NCBI GenBank assembly: GCA_973895155.1
Contig: OZ316898.1
Span: 5,828,001-5,892,000, forward strand
Length of the DNA: 64,000 nt
Origin: Marsupella aquatica
Lineage: Eukaryota > Marchantiophyta
Reading direction: 5' to 3'
Both the position numbers and the translations under genes were made by a program. Of this stretch, positions 24,959-36,596 are shown piece by piece. Below the pieces are notes generated by a model. It saw nothing but the letters and a program-made list of their open reading frames with translations, had not been told where the DNA came from and searched no databases. Each line of letters begins with the position of its first letter. Positions within the stretch are counted from its first letter, which is position 1.

Positions 24959-25563
24959 GGTCCTGCCTTGTCGTCTCCTCTCGTCCACAATTAACTGTAC
25001 CCGCCGCTAGGTCTCGCAAAGCCAAATAATTTGGAGTTCAATTACCAGTTCCGAACGCACATCATCTGCAGGACTGACGCTATCAACAAGCCCCTGCGAT
25101 CTCCTTTCCTCGACAACGATCTACTGTAAGGGTGCAGCCAGGTGCAGATGAATCCTATAAGTCAGTATATGTCGCCTCCGCGTAGAGAGATCAGGTCACA
25201 GTAGTGATGGTGCTCAGGGCTGCTGCTAGTACTCGGAAAATTAAGAAGGACAAATAATGGGGATATATATAGTAGTGCGTCGAGAGATCAGGTCATAGTA
25301 GTAGTAGTAGTGGTGCTCAGGTGCATTGGATCCCCTGTTGTTTCCTTCCCCTTACAAGGAACCCATTGTTGCCCAGTATTGATACATATTTGAAGAAAGC
25401 TCGATTGGGGCGTAGGTGACGTGGAATCAATCGGGCCGCTGAACGAGCTCGATCAGTCAAGCGTGATCAGTCAAGCGTGACATGCCCACATTTCCGGGCA
25501 CGGTTTGATTTCACAGTTCATGATCATTTTTCTCATTCCAAGTGGCGAGCATGTCACGGCTAA

Positions 25564-26136
25564 ATGATCGCGCTGGTGGAGCTGACCGGATTCCTCGTCA
25601 CGTCCACCCATCGGAGATCAGGAGTCAGCCAGACTACAAACGCGACGGCTGCAGTACCAGCTACCTTGTGGAATCCAGTAGATTTGACAGAAACACATGA
25701 CGATGATCAGTCGAAAGCTTGTCCCTCAAGTATTCGTTCTGATACACTTGACGATGATCAGTCGAAAGCTTGTCCCTCTAGTATTCGTTCTGATACACTT
25801 GACGCTGATCAGTCGAAAGCTTGTCACTCTGCTATTCGTTCTGATACACTTGACGCTGATCAGTCGAAAGCTTGTCACACTGCTATTCGTTCTGATACAC
25901 TTGACGCTGATCAGTCGGAAGCTTGTCACTCTCCTATCAGTTCTGGCCATGGCAGTTTTATGGACTTCGCGATTTGGGAATTTTGGGCTTTGGGAAGAGA
26001 GGAGGGATGCGAGATGAGAGAGCAGTGGAGGTTTAATTGCAGGGTAAAATCGGAGCTATACTCGGCGTTTAGTTTATTTCATCTTCGAGGTTGGCATCTC
26101 AGCAAAGACGGGTCCGGGAGGGAATATCTCCTTTAA
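25564..26136 (+). CDS. Doubtful ORF containing 51-bp repeats
   Basis: An open frame of 190 codons whose middle is five copies of a 17-residue unit (DDQSKACPSSIRSDTLD type). In the duplicated locus at 58622 the same frame hits a stop inside the repeat region after about 60 codons, so conservation argues against function. No domain recognised. More likely a chance frame kept open by a repeat whose length is a multiple of three. Confidence 0.2.
   Translation: MIALVELTGFLVTSTHRRSGVSQTTNATAAVPATLWNPVDLTETHDDDQSKACPSSIRSDTLDDDQSKACPSSIRSDTLDADQSKACHSAIRSDTLDADQSKACHTAIRSDTLDADQSEACHSPISSGHGSFMDFAIWEFWALGREEGCEMREQWRFNCRVKSELYSAFSLFHLRGWHLSKDGSGREYLL
25695..25945. repeat. 51-bp minisatellite, about five copies
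   Basis: Unit of GA(T/C)GATCAGTCGAAAGCTTG, then TCCCTCAAGTATTCGTTCTG and ATACACTTGAC. Copies differ at a few sites. The second locus (58750-58900) has two or three rearranged units with GGAATCCAGTAGATTTGACA spliced between them. Confidence 0.9.
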
Positions 26137-26281
26137 TGTTGATGAATTGGCCTTGATCCTCGCCCATCCTATTTTTAGTGTCCTACTAGGGAGGGTACCT
26201 CCAAAAGTAATGAAATTTTACCTACCCACCCCATAAATTAATTAATTCATTTATACTCTTGGACTCAATTTGGTACAAGGG

Positions 26282-26286
26282 TACCC
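26282..26286. repeat. Target-site duplication of element A (left)
   Basis: TACCC directly before the 5' LTR, repeated at 49090-49094 directly after the 3' LTR. The unoccupied sequence ACAAGGGTACCCCCAATGCC is present in the other duplication copy near 59228, confirming the insertion. Confidence 0.9.
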
Positions 26287-26618
26287 TGTTAAGTATTGCT
26301 CTTAGTCTTGTGACTCATAGGTTACGGCACTTAGGCTAACCACAGTTAGAATCTTACCTGAGTTTAGGTTAGTCGTGTGTGACCTTGTATATACCAGGGC
26401 TAGTGTAAGTCGCTGGTGGGTGGTGTTTACTCATTGTAACGGAGCAACTTGAGGAAGAGGGAGAGCATGTATGTTCGTCTACTCTTGAAGTAAAGCTTGA
26501 GTGTTCGTGTGGACGTAGCCTTGGAGAAGAGGTGAACCACGTAGAGATTGTGTCGACTACGTGTGCATGGAATGAGTCATGGTTGTATGGTCGTTGCGAA
26601 TGATGTCTTAGTTCAACA
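26287..26618 (+). repeat. 5' LTR of element A
   Basis: Starts TGTTAAGTATTGC and ends TTAGTTCAACA. Its last ~130 bp (R/U5, from GTGTTCGTGTGGACGTAGCC) is clearly related to the LTR of element C, whereas its U3 is not. Confidence 0.95.
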
Positions 26619-26620
26619 AT

Positions 26621-26632
26621 TGGTATCAGAGC
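26621..26632 (+). promoter_or_regulatory. Primer binding site of element A
   Basis: TGGTATCAGAGC, complementary to the 3' end of plant initiator tRNA-Met, two bases after the 5' LTR. Confidence 0.9.
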
Positions 26633-28347
26633 AAGCCTGGGAGGTGACGTTGAGGTGATCAAAATTTTCGTGACGTGTTGGTGACGGTTTTTTCCAGCAG
26701 TTAGAGTCGGTGGATTTCACGGAGTTCCGTCGCATGGAACTTGGAGGTGTTGGGCTCAACGAATAGATCGAGGCAAGGGCTATCTAACGGTGTAAAGAAA
26801 TCTTTGAACGGAGTTTGTGGTGCTGAGGAATTCATGTTTCCATCGTTCTGGATTTTTGTGATTCGTGTTCGACGGTTTTCTTCGACGGTTCTTTCGGGGG
26901 GGACCTGAGATCGTTTACTCAACGGTGTGAGATTTGCGGTGGACGAGGTGACGCATGCTATAGCTCAAATTGTAGATCGGGCAAAGCTGATCGTTTTGGT
27001 AGTTGGTCTACTGTCGAAGGTGTAGCGAGTGCGATGTTCCGAGCAAAAGAGCCGTTCTGAGTTTCTGACCGGCTATGAAGTTTTTTTTTTACTGAAGCGA
27101 GGTTTCTTGTCGTTGCGTTCGACTCGGAGGAAGATTTGTGAAGTGCTACGGCTTATAGGAGAGCTTGCGGCAAGCCGGTCGTTTTGAGCTCGGGATTAGC
27201 ACTTGACGCGGAGAGGGGGAGACACAACGGAGATTTCTACTCTGCTGGACCAGTTGACGACAAGGAGGCAAAATCCAGAAACATTTGTCTTCCATCAGCG
27301 GCACTTTTCTCGTCGAAACGGCAAGGCAAGAGTGTTATTTTTTGCTTGTAATCGGCAATTTTTATTTGGGGTATTTTTGGCTTAGGTTAGGGCTGGATTT
27401 GTGTGTATACACACAAATTGTGTGCATACCCACGGCCCCCGTCCTTATCAAACCCTCCTCCCCCTCCCGCGCGTATCCTACCGCAAACACGGCCTCGGCA
27501 ATTGCCTCCGTCGCGCCGGCCGGCTGCCCTCGCCCCGTCGCACATCCTCCCGCCGTCGTCTCCCTCCCGCCAGCCTCCTCCAAAGCGTTCGCCCTTCGAG
27601 AGCCCTCCCTGCCCCGACCCCGTGTTTTCCCCCCCAGCCGGCAGCATTTCGCGGCTGCAGTATTCGTCTCGCCATTAAGCGAGTACGCGGCTGCGTATAG
27701 CCGCCCGATAGTCCTGCACCGCCGTATTTTAGTAAAGGGGCTTAACACCCCCTTTAGGCCCTTATTTTTATTTTTCCCCACTCCTCATTGATTATGCCTT
27801 GTGCCGGGACCTGTCGCCCTCCGATTTAACCGCTCCGACAGGGGGAACGGCCCCCTGTGAGACCTGCCGCACAGTCCAAGGAATATTCCAAAAAACCAGA
27901 GAGCTGTTTTTCGGCCTTTAGTCGAAGATTCCAAGGTCCGAACGGTAACTTTTTTCGGATCTTTTTTGGCGAGGACGTAGTCACTGAAGCTAGCAACGCG
28001 GTGCACCACTCGATTTGCATTTCCGACGACGGGTGGTACTTGGAATTTTTCTTATTCCCCGAGGTGGTCAAAACGGGGGAGAATTTTTTGAGTTTTACCC
28101 ACCTCGACCGAAAACGTGAAAAGGTTTTTTGTCGGAACTCGGTTTCGATTTTGGATTTCAGCATTGGCTTGCTAGGTTGGTGGGCTAAGTGGCAGTGACA
28201 AGTTTCAAGTTTTTTGAAAAGTTGCAAAAAACGATATTTTTTCGTAATTTGGATTTTGAGTCAACGAGAAGGAAGGAAGGAAAAAGCGATAAAATAATAT
28301 AGGGAGCAACACAGCAATAGCACGTGGAGAACGTTGGGAGGACAACG
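26633..28347 (+). other. Untranslated leader of element A
   Basis: A long (1.7 kb) leader. Two blocks, about 26619-26870 and 27862-28170, match the leader of element C (about 41803-42057 and 40995-41285, opposite strand). Between them lies a C-rich stretch (27420-27650) with overlapping open frames on both strands that look like composition artefacts. Packaging or translation signals are plausible but unproven. Confidence 0.6.
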
Positions 28348-29250
28348 ATGGCATCCAAGTTTGGAGGTGTCAAGTTTGAGGTAGAAAAGTATGATGGGCG
28401 CACGGATTATTTGCTATGGGAGAAGCAGGTTAAGGGAATTCTTCGTGCTATGGGCCTAGATCATCTGCTATCGACTCGGGAGGAGTCTAGCAGTGAGGAG
28501 GAGATCCCGTTGAGGAAATGGAGGTAAGAGCAAGTGATCGCTATGAATGCAGTTATGTTGTATTTGAAGCCGCATATCATTAAGAAGCTGGACGACTACG
28601 AGGATTGTGTATCCTTATACAAGGCCCTCAGAGAGAAGTACTACCGAGAAGATGCCTCAGATCGGTTGTACAAGAAGTCTCTCTTGATGAGCTTGAGGCT
28701 AAAAGAAGGAGGCAAGCTTCGAAATCACTTGGATGAATTCGACAGCCTAGCTGTAGATTTGTCAAATCTTGGCAAGGGAGTGGAAGATGAAGATAAGGCA
28801 TTGCTTCTTCTCAGTTCCTTACCCCCATCGTATCAAGGTTTGAAGCAGGTTCTCTTGTATAGAGACCTCAAAACCATTTCATATGATGAGGTGGTAAGCT
28901 CTTTGCTGTCAGATGATGCACAGAAGAAACTGGGTCATGCCCAAACACCATCTTCATCTGGCAGTGCATTGAATGTGAACCGCGGGAGGACTCAACAGAG
29001 GATGACTGGCGAAAACAGGTCTTTTTCATAAACATACCCCTCACGGAATAGAGGCAAGGAGAAGGCTCGGTCTAAGTCTAGATCCAGGTCTAGAGAGAAA
29101 TCTCTAGAAAGGAAACCAATTATATGTTGGAAATGTAACAAGCCTGGCCACATGAAACGAGACTGTCGAGTCAAGCAGACTCATCAACCATCAGCGAACG
29201 CAGCCACTGATGTTGATATGATTGACTTGCTTGATGATAAAATCTTGTGA
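28348..29250 (+). pseudogene. Element A gag
   Basis: Capsid/nucleocapsid polyprotein. It starts at an ATG (MASKFGGVKF), passes YDGRTDYLLWEKQVKG and the Copia Gag core LLLLSSLPPSYQ, and ends with a zinc knuckle CWKCNKPGHMKRDC near 29127-29168. Two in-frame TAA codons interrupt it (28525 and 29029). The frame then meets TGA at 29248-29250, at exactly the place where element C has its Gag-terminating TGA. Non-functional as it stands. Confidence 0.85.
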
Positions 29251-31898
29251 AGTCCAGATGTTGCCCTTTGCATTTCATCCAGTGACAACGGTGATGAATG
29301 GATTTTAGATTGTGCCTGTACCTATCATATTTGTTGTATGAAAGAGTTTTTTACTTCTTACTCAGTATCAACCGGTTCCGTGTTGATGGGGAATGATCAT
29401 CCTTGTCAAATTGTTGGAATTGGATCCGTGAAAATTCGGATGTTTGATGGAGCTGTGCGAACAGTGAGTAATGTCAGACACATACCTGACATGAAAAAGA
29501 ACTTGATTTCTCTTGGAATGCTGGAAGCAAATGGATGTCGGTGGAGTTCTGCTGATGGTATTCTTCAAATGTCAACCGGAGGCAAGGTTGTCATGAAGGG
29601 TAAGCGGCACAGGAATCTATACTTGTTGGAGGGCAACGTGATTTGTGAAGAAGCCAATGTAACTAGATCTCAAGGCGAGATGACTCAGTTGTGGCACTGC
29701 AGATTGGGACACATGAGTGAAAAGGGTTTGGCGGTACTTCGTAGGAAAGGACTTCTTTCTAATTAAGAATCTACTAAGCTAGATTTTTGTGAACATTGTG
29801 TGCTTGGGAAGCAACACAGGAGAACCTTTGGTGTTGGAACTCACAATACCAAAGCTATACTTGAGTATGTACATAGTGATGTGTGGGGTCCAACCCCAAC
29901 TCCCTCACTTTCTGAAAAATTGTACTATGTCACGTCCATTGATGATTACTCAAGGTATGTATGGATCACATTTCTACACGCCAAGTCTAAAGTTTTTGGC
30001 ACTTTTAAGAAGTGGAAAGCCCAAATTGAGAATCAGACTGGATCCAAAGTGAGATATCTTCGATCAGATAACGGCGGGGAGTACAGTTCAAGTGAATTTG
30101 AACTCTATTATGCAGAGCAAGGGATTACTCATCATCTCACGACAATTTATACTCCTCAACAGAATGGTGTTTGTGAGCGGTTGAACCGAACACTATTGGA
30201 GCGATCGAGGAGTATGTTGAGCCAATCAGGTTTACCACATGAATTTTGGGCTGAAGCTATAAATACGGCCACTTATTTGGTAAATCTTTTTCCTTCAAGT
30301 GCAATCAATTTCAAGACGCCGTTTGAAATGAAGTATGGACGGCACGCAGACTATCAGGTTTTGAGAGTCTTTGGAAGTGATGCATATGCTCTCACACCTA
30401 AGCAGAATCGATCTAAACTAGATTCTACTTCCAAGAAGTGTCTTTTTCTTGGTTATCAACCAAGTGTGAAAGGTTACAGGCTCTGGGATCCAGAAGCTTG
30501 TACGTTGCTTGTCAGTAGAGATGTATCCTTTAATGAATCCAGATCATCAAAGGAGGGGGAGAATGCTCAGGCTTCCCATACTGACAAAGGTAAATCTCCT
30601 ATCCTGGACCATGTTGTGGGGGAGATTGGTCATGAGAGTTTTCATGACATAAATGAAAGAGGTGCTCCGAGAATGGAGCTGGTTCCAGTAATGGAACAAG
30701 AGGAGCAGGCTGTTGTTGGAATACCTCAAATTCAACCAACAGAACAAGATCAACCAGAATTATCAGCTAGAAAATCGAGACGTACTACTCGAGCTCCTAC
30801 AAGGTATGGACAATGGACAGATTCATCAAGGTTAGATGATGTTGACATTGCACCTGATGATGATGACAGAGCACTGATCTTGGAAGAAGGAGAACCTTCT
30901 TCTTCTCATGAGGCGTGCATTTTAGACGAGAAAGATGAATGGAATGCAACGATGCAGAGGGAGTTGCAATCTTTAAGTGACAACAGAACATGGAAGCTGG
31001 TGCAACTGCCAAGTGATCAACAAGTGGTGGATAGCAAGTGGATTTACAAGCTGAAGGACAACTCTTCAGATGGAGGGGACAAGATATACAAGACAAGGCT
31101 TGTTGCCAAGGGATTCACTCAAGAGAAGGGAGTGGATTACAATGAGGTCTTCTCTCCAGTTGCCAAGTATTCCACGATACGAATTTTGTGTCAACTTGTT
31201 GTGTTTTTTGATCTGGTGTTAGATCAAATGGATGTTGTTACTATTTTTCTCTATGGCACCTTGGAGGAACAAATTTTCATGAGGCAACCACTGGGCTTTG
31301 TGAAGAAGGGCCAAGAGAGTTTAGTTTGCAGGTTACTTAAGTCCTTGTATGGATTGAAGCAAGCTCCTCGACAGTGGAACAAGCGGTTTGATGATTTCAT
31401 GTTTGCACAAGGATTTACTAGGATGGTGTATGATCCTTGTGTGTATACGAAATCAGTCAAGAATGGTGTGTTTGGTTTGCTCATTCTAGTGCTCTATGTG
31501 GATGACATGTTGATTGCGGCTAAGGATCAAACTGAGGTTGACTCAAAGCAAAATTGAGTTCTGAATTCCGAATGAAGGATCTTGGGAAAGCCAAGAGGAT
31601 CTTAGGTATGGAGACTACGAGGAACTTTGAAACTGGACAGTTGTGGCTGAATCAAGGCAAGTATGCTGAAAAGGTACTTGCAAGATTCAACATGGAAAAT
31701 TGTAAGCCAGTAAGTATTCCTTTGGCTCCACATTTCAAGTTATCATCGGTTTTTTGCCCCACGGATCCAGTGGAGAGAGGCTTGATGACTAAGGTTCCTT
31801 ATGAGAGGGCAGTGGGCAGTCTAATGTATTTGATGACATGTACCAGGCCTGATCTAGCCCTAGCAATGGGCAAAGTGAGTAGATTCATGTCAAATCCA
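29251..31898 (+). pseudogene. Element A pol, 5' part (protease, integrase, reverse transcriptase)
   Basis: Continues in the gag frame. The protease core WILDCACTYHIC has Cys-Ala where most Copia proteases have Ser/Thr-Gly or Ser/Thr-Ala. The integrase zinc region HCRLGHMSEKG...CEHC is broken by TAA at 29764; its DDE core includes SDNGGEY and the Glu of QQNGVCERLNRTLLE. Reverse transcriptase shows DSKWIYKLK, YNEVFSPVAK and LYVDDMLIA. A one-base deletion near 31539 shifts the frame, after which EFRMKDLGKAKRILGME continues. The frame stops at SRFMSNP, where element B is inserted. Confidence 0.9.
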
Positions 31899-31899
31899 A

Positions 31900-32228
31900 T
31901 GTCACACCATTCTGAGTAGTGTAGTAGTATATCGTGCTATTAGAGTATGTACATTTGGTATGAGTGCTATTGGAGCCGATAAGGTTCTGTCAGGTTTGTG
32001 TGAGAGGGTACTTCTCACTTGTGAGGCATTGAAAGGTCATCTTTCAATGTTGAGCCTTGGAGAGAGAGGAGCTTGAGTGTGGCTATGGTGGCTGTGAGCT
32101 CCGCTTGTGTAACGTGGATTCCTTGAGTAGTGCAAGGTGCATTGGCTTGACATACGTGTGTGATCGGTTCGGTGCGGGATCGATGGGGTATTGTTGACCG
32201 AGATCGTTGTGCCGATTGTATGGAGATT
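31900..32228 (+). repeat. 5' LTR of element B (block V only)
   Basis: TGTCACACCATTCTGAG to GTATGGAGATT, 329 bp. It matches 47507-47835 with about five differences. Block U (134-136 bp), which lies on both sides of V at the 3' end, is missing here. Confidence 0.8.
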
Positions 32229-32501
32229 ACATTGAAAGATCACATTCGAAATGTGCTGTACGGACTGTGCGGACAGAAGTTCGATTGATTGAGTTGTTGA
32301 CGGTTCGTGGTAGCTCGGATCATGTGTTGTTATCGAACAGATCGTTGGTATCTTGACCTGTATCGTTGTTGTCCGATCGGCCTGCTTCCCGATCGATGTA
32401 CAGATCTGTGATTGGTGACAGGTTTTGAGTTGGAGGTCGATTGATGATTCGTGGAGGAAAGCGAATGTTGAGTAGATTTTGGACAGTGGAAGTCGATCCG
32501 T

Positions 32502-32591
32502 GAGGCTTCAGATCTGATTGCCGGCTACTGTGAGGCTTCAGATCTGATTGTCGGCTACTGTGGGGCTTCAGATTTGATTGCCGGCTATTGT
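32502..32591. repeat. 30-bp tandem repeat, three copies, in element B leader
   Basis: Unit (G/G)GGCTTCAGATCTGATTG(C/T)CGGCTACTGT-like, period 30, with minor variation in the third copy. Confidence 0.8.
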
Positions 32592-32824
32592 TGGACGATG
32601 TTGGCAAGGTGTAGGTGAAGCGACGGCTCTTTTCCTGAAGGAACGGAGCTGCCAATGCCCCGTGCGACGGTATCATCGTTTCAGTGAAAGAAACGAGGGT
32701 CAAAGGTGTTGAATCAAGCTGCTGCCAATTCTGTGGAAGGGCTGCGTTTTTCATGAAGGAAATCGACAGTTTTCGGGAGCTTTTCATGAAGGAAGTAGTT
32801 GTTTTTGGGGTTAGGTGTGAGGCG

Positions 32825-33045
32825 CACGAGGTCACCCATCCCGAAAGTGCTCGCGCAAGGCGACGCGTGAGGTCACCCATCCCGAAAGTGCTCCCAACCG
32901 CGAACGCGAAGTCACCCATCGCGAGCGCAGGCAGACGCGAGGTCGAGGTCACCCATCCCGGGGCTATTCCGGGCCGTGAGCGCGAGGGGAGGCACAAGGT
33001 CGAGCGCGAGGAGGTCACCCATCCCGGGGCTATTCCCAACCGCGA
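32825..33045. repeat. Degenerate GAGGTCACCCATCCCG repeats in element B leader
   Basis: Five or so copies of a phrase (G)AGGTCACCCATCCCG with variable CG-rich spacers (GGGGCTATTCC, AAAGTGCTC). An open frame of 160 codons crosses it but looks incidental. Confidence 0.7.
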
Positions 33046-33598
33046 GCGCTTAACTGGCAAGTTCTCATCCCACCTTGTGTACACACAAGCTTTGACAACT
33101 TGTTGTTTAGATTCAAGCGCCAGGGGGCTTTATACATTTCCCGGTTTGTTTAGAGGCCTATTCTAGGCCAAATCAGAGGCTGTTTTAGGGTTTTTGATAC
33201 TTCTGAGTCCATCTAGACTCACAGATTGAACCAATTTTGCCTTGGTTCTCATCTACAACATTGGAGTGCCATTGTGAAGCCTATTATGAAGGCTCTTCCT
33301 TGAACCTTATGCACATTGTCATATTGATTTGCATTGGCTTTTGTGTGGAGAGTTGAATGGTATCCATTCTTGTTTCTGGATCCTCTTCACACATGTTTCC
33401 TGTTTATGCGCCATGTTAGTTTCGTGTGGGCGCTTGATTCCATAGGAGTGATCCGGGTTTGCAACTGGACATTCTAGTGTGCTGTGTATTTCTCTCTTGG
33501 TGATGTTGGAGTGATGCCCAACACACCATGGTGAGTGCTTGTGGTGCTGACAGGGATAGATTGCCCTTAGGGTTAGCACATAGATTAGGTTAGGGTTG

Positions 33599-35285
33599 GT
33601 CACCACGGATTCTTCTGGTGCTATTGGATTACCCGATGGACGACGGACCGGTTTCACTTGGAGTGGGGCACAGTTTCGGCCAGCGGCATTGGTAGTAGTC
33701 AGCAGTGCAGCTTCAGACAGTGATTCTGATGAGGACTCAGTGACCAGTTCTCCTCATCATCAGGTGGTTGCATCTTTGTTGTGGGATATGGACGAGATGT
33801 ACGGGGCTACAAAGGGCCCACGACGATACTCTGGTGTAGTTGGCACAATTGATCTGGATGACTTCATCCAGGAGTTTGATACGTGGTGCGATATGCAGAC
33901 ATTGCATAACGTCATGTTGTTTACCCCTTTCATGGCATGGAAGGGATTATTCCAGCATTTGGAGGGGCCACCCATGGATGACTACCATGAGTTTCGGAAG
34001 GCTCATTTGGTTGAGATTGAGGCATGGAGGCAGCATTGGTCGCCTAATTACATGTCCATCACCTATGGCACTAGTGTGGCTGCCCAACCCATTGCCACAG
34101 CTGCTGCTTCTTCTAGCAGCACTAGCCAGAGTGGCACACCATCCACCAGCAGCACTCCAACAGCATCCACCACTACTCCTGCCGGTGTGATTGTGACAGG
34201 AACTAGAGTTGCGCCAGCATTTAATCCTATGGTGGAATTCTTTGAGGTACTGAAGCAGAACTATCAGGGTGTGAAAACTGATAAGTTGAAGGGTCTTCAA
34301 GAGTTCCAATGCAAGACTGGAGAGAGCCTACGTGAGGCATACACACGTATGCGCAGATTGATCACTGTCACCAAGGGAGTGACAGAGGCTCAGGCAGTCC
34401 AGTTTTGGTATGCAATTCTGGACAGAGAATTGCGACGCAGAGTGAGAGATGTCACTCTGCTTAGGGATGCAGATCCCACATTAGCAGTTGTTTTCACCCT
34501 TTCTGAGCGCATTGAACTCAATATGGTGAATGAGAAGGTGGTGACTTCCGGATTTGCCAAGGAAGCACCAAAGGCTGCATCTACATCCACACCACAGCCT
34601 ACTGCATGGAAGAGCCAGAGGGAGAAGCCTATTGCACGAGAGTCTACCAGCCAGAGACCTGTGCCCTCTTATGATGGACAGCAATCAGGATGTTGGACCT
34701 GTGGTGGGGATCATGCACAGAGATATTGTCCAGATCATAGAGGATCAGGGGGAGCATCAGCGACAGTGTAATCACTGTGGAGCTCCTAGACACACCAAGG
34801 ATAGGTGTTTCTCACTCCACCCTGAGTTACGGAGAGGAGGATCCCGTACACATGATCAGGGAAGAGGAGGAGGAGGTAGAGGTGGTGGACGTGGTCGTGG
34901 CATGCCACATGCAGGGAGACAGGGAGGTGACGCTGCCCCTGCTGTAATCATAGATCCAAAGGATGCTAAGATTGCTCAATTGGAGCAACAACTAGCTGCC
35001 ATGGCTAGTTCCCAGGTGAGACCTAATTCTGGTGATGGGGCATCTACATCCTATGGACCTTCCACATCCCATGGTCCTTCCACATCTTATGGAGCTGATG
35101 GAGACCTTGCCACCATGGGATTCATGTGTGGCACTGCACATATTGATGCATCAGCAGCTTTGACACATGGGGCAGCCAAAGCTCTTGAGCCCCGAGGAGC
35201 AGTAGTGGAGTTAGATCCACAAAGGGGGGATGCACGTCGGCAGATAAAGCTTCCTCAGTCTTTTACATTGTCAGAGACAGTTTAG
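33599..35285 (+). pseudogene. Element B gag (frameshifted)
   Basis: Gag-like polyprotein. An N-terminal ~120 residues with WDMDEMYGATKG and a Trp-rich core (FTPFMAWKGLFQHLEGPP) is followed by a Ser/Thr/Ala-rich linker, a retrotransposon-Gag segment (TKGVTEAQAVQFWYAILD), and a first zinc knuckle CWTCGGDHAQRYC (near 34690). The frame ends at 34769-34771. A second knuckle CNHCGAPRHTKDRC lies in the +1 frame immediately downstream, followed by a Gly/Arg-rich RGGGGRGGGRGRG stretch, and runs to TAG at 35283. The first in-frame ATG is internal (near 33789); the true start is uncertain. The shift between knuckles is probably a single-base indel around 34720-34765. Confidence 0.75.
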
Positions 35286-35984
35286 ACTGCCTCTATGAAC
35301 CCGGTTCGGACAAACCCTGATGTGGGTAAGTTGGCAGAATCAAGTAGTGATGCAGTAGGGATGACAGGTACCTTGCTGGGGGCGGCTACTGCCATAGTAC
35401 GCACCCCATTATTTTCAGCGACAGACATGCTGAACTTGGCAGTTGGTCCTGCAGAAGTGTTCAGATTGGCAGCTACACTCTGTGAGGACACTCCAGTGGT
35501 TGCTTCCCATGCAGAAGCAACTTGCAGTGTTGATGCAGTGAAGACCATGCCACCTACTGCTACTAGTGAGACATGGCATGCAGCAGCAGCGAGGTTGGTG
35601 GATTTACCAACACGCCCTGCATTTGAGAGGACTAGGTTTAAACCTAGTGTTGTGTCATTGGATAATCGGAGTGGTATCTTCCGATTAGTTGGGCCTCCTG
35701 GAGCAGTATACCAGCCAGAGAGAGTGTTACTGGATACTGGTGCTCAGCCCTTGATGTTGGGGAAGTCTGCCATACGTGGATTGGGATTGCGTCCAGAGGA
35801 TTTGGAGGATTGTCCCTTTCCCATTCAGACTTCATTGGGGGGACCTACACCTACACAGCATATCACCAGGAGACCACTTGATTTGAGGATTCAGGAAGGT
35901 CATACCACAGATAGCTCACAGATACAGGCGCGAGCTATTCTGACTAAGGCAGAGTCATATGATGTGTTGGAGGGATGTACAGTG
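35286..35984 (+). pseudogene. Element B protease region, left of insertion C
   Basis: Same frame as the second half of Gag, entered after TAG (35283-35285). It contains a retropepsin-like active site, VLLDTGAQPLMLGKSAIRGL near 35725-35785, with Asp-Thr-Gly intact. The frame runs to the CAGTG target duplication of element C and resumes at 42484. Confidence 0.8.
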
Positions 35985-36405
35985 TGTTGAGCATAGACGA
36001 CGATCGCAACGGCAAGCCCATGAACCATCCAACGCACAATAGTCGACACAAGAGATACGTGGTTCACCTCCTTGAGGCTACGTCCACGGGAACACACAAG
36101 AGAGCTTTACTGAACTCTAAGCCCGTCGGCTATACCGAGTCTCCACAGTGTAAGCTCTCCCTATCTCTCAAGTGGCTCCATAACAATGAGCCTTGGTTCT
36201 ACCTCTCCAAGCACACATGCCTCTTATGATATAGTGTGCAACTTAGTTGTACCTAACCACATAGTTGTACCTAATCACGTAGTTGTACCTAACCACATAG
36301 TTGTACCTAATCACGTAGTTGTACCTAACCACGTAGTTGTACCAACCCACGTTGTTGTACCAACCACGTCATACCTAACCTAGACGTAAGAGTAAATACC
36401 CAACA
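35985..36405 (-). repeat. 3' LTR of element C
   Basis: On the + strand TGTTGAGCATAGACG to AAATACCCAACA. Its U3 holds about seven copies of an 18-bp minisatellite (about 36244-36370) of the form GTTGTACCTAA(C/T)CAC(A/G)TA. Confidence 0.95.
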
Positions 36406-36419
36406 ATCTTCCCCTTGAC
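36406..36419 (-). promoter_or_regulatory. Polypurine tract of element C
   Basis: On the minus strand GTCAAGGGGAAGATTG abuts the 3' LTR, the usual second-strand primer position. Confidence 0.8.
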
Positions 36420-36596
36420 TCTGGTCTAGGGGAGAGTAATACTGCCAATGTATATGATCCCTCAGCGGGAAGTTCTGGACAGAAACCAAACCGGTTTCCC
36501 TCTCTAACTAGAGCAAACCAGAACTAAGCCGTAGCCTAATACATAGGAATGAGGAAGAGCATATATCAGTAATTACAATGAATGTTTAAGAAAACT

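Larger units (their letters stand above)
22985..26286. repeat. Segmental duplication, copy 1, left part
   Basis: Collinear with about 55985-59237. Both carry the same minus-strand 173-aa gene, GGGGCAAATCAAA(G) direct repeats near 23375/56363, T-rich tracts, and the 51-bp repeat region. The copy is broken at 26286 by retroelement A and resumes at 49090. Divergence is roughly 8-12% by eye, plus indels. Confidence 0.85.

Noticed and set aside
27285-27791. Overlapping Pro/Ala/Arg-rich open frames on both strands
   Set aside because: They lie in the leader of element A in a C-rich stretch; frames open on several strands at once reflect composition, and none has a domain.
30547-31484. Minus-strand open frames across element A pol
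   Set aside because: Shadows of the plus-strand pol frame, which carries the conserved motifs.
32684-33166. 160-codon open frame with repeated VTHP residues
   Set aside because: Produced by the GAGGTCACCCATCCCG repeats in element B's leader; no homology to Gag and no conserved start.
36244-36370. CRISPR-like array of short repeats
   Set aside because: The 18-bp units are directly adjacent with no spacers, and sit in the U3 of a Copia LTR; it is a minisatellite.
35985-36405. Repeated 81-84-codon frames in the LTRs of element C as genes
   Set aside because: They are LTR sequence present identically at both ends of a retroelement, with no domain.
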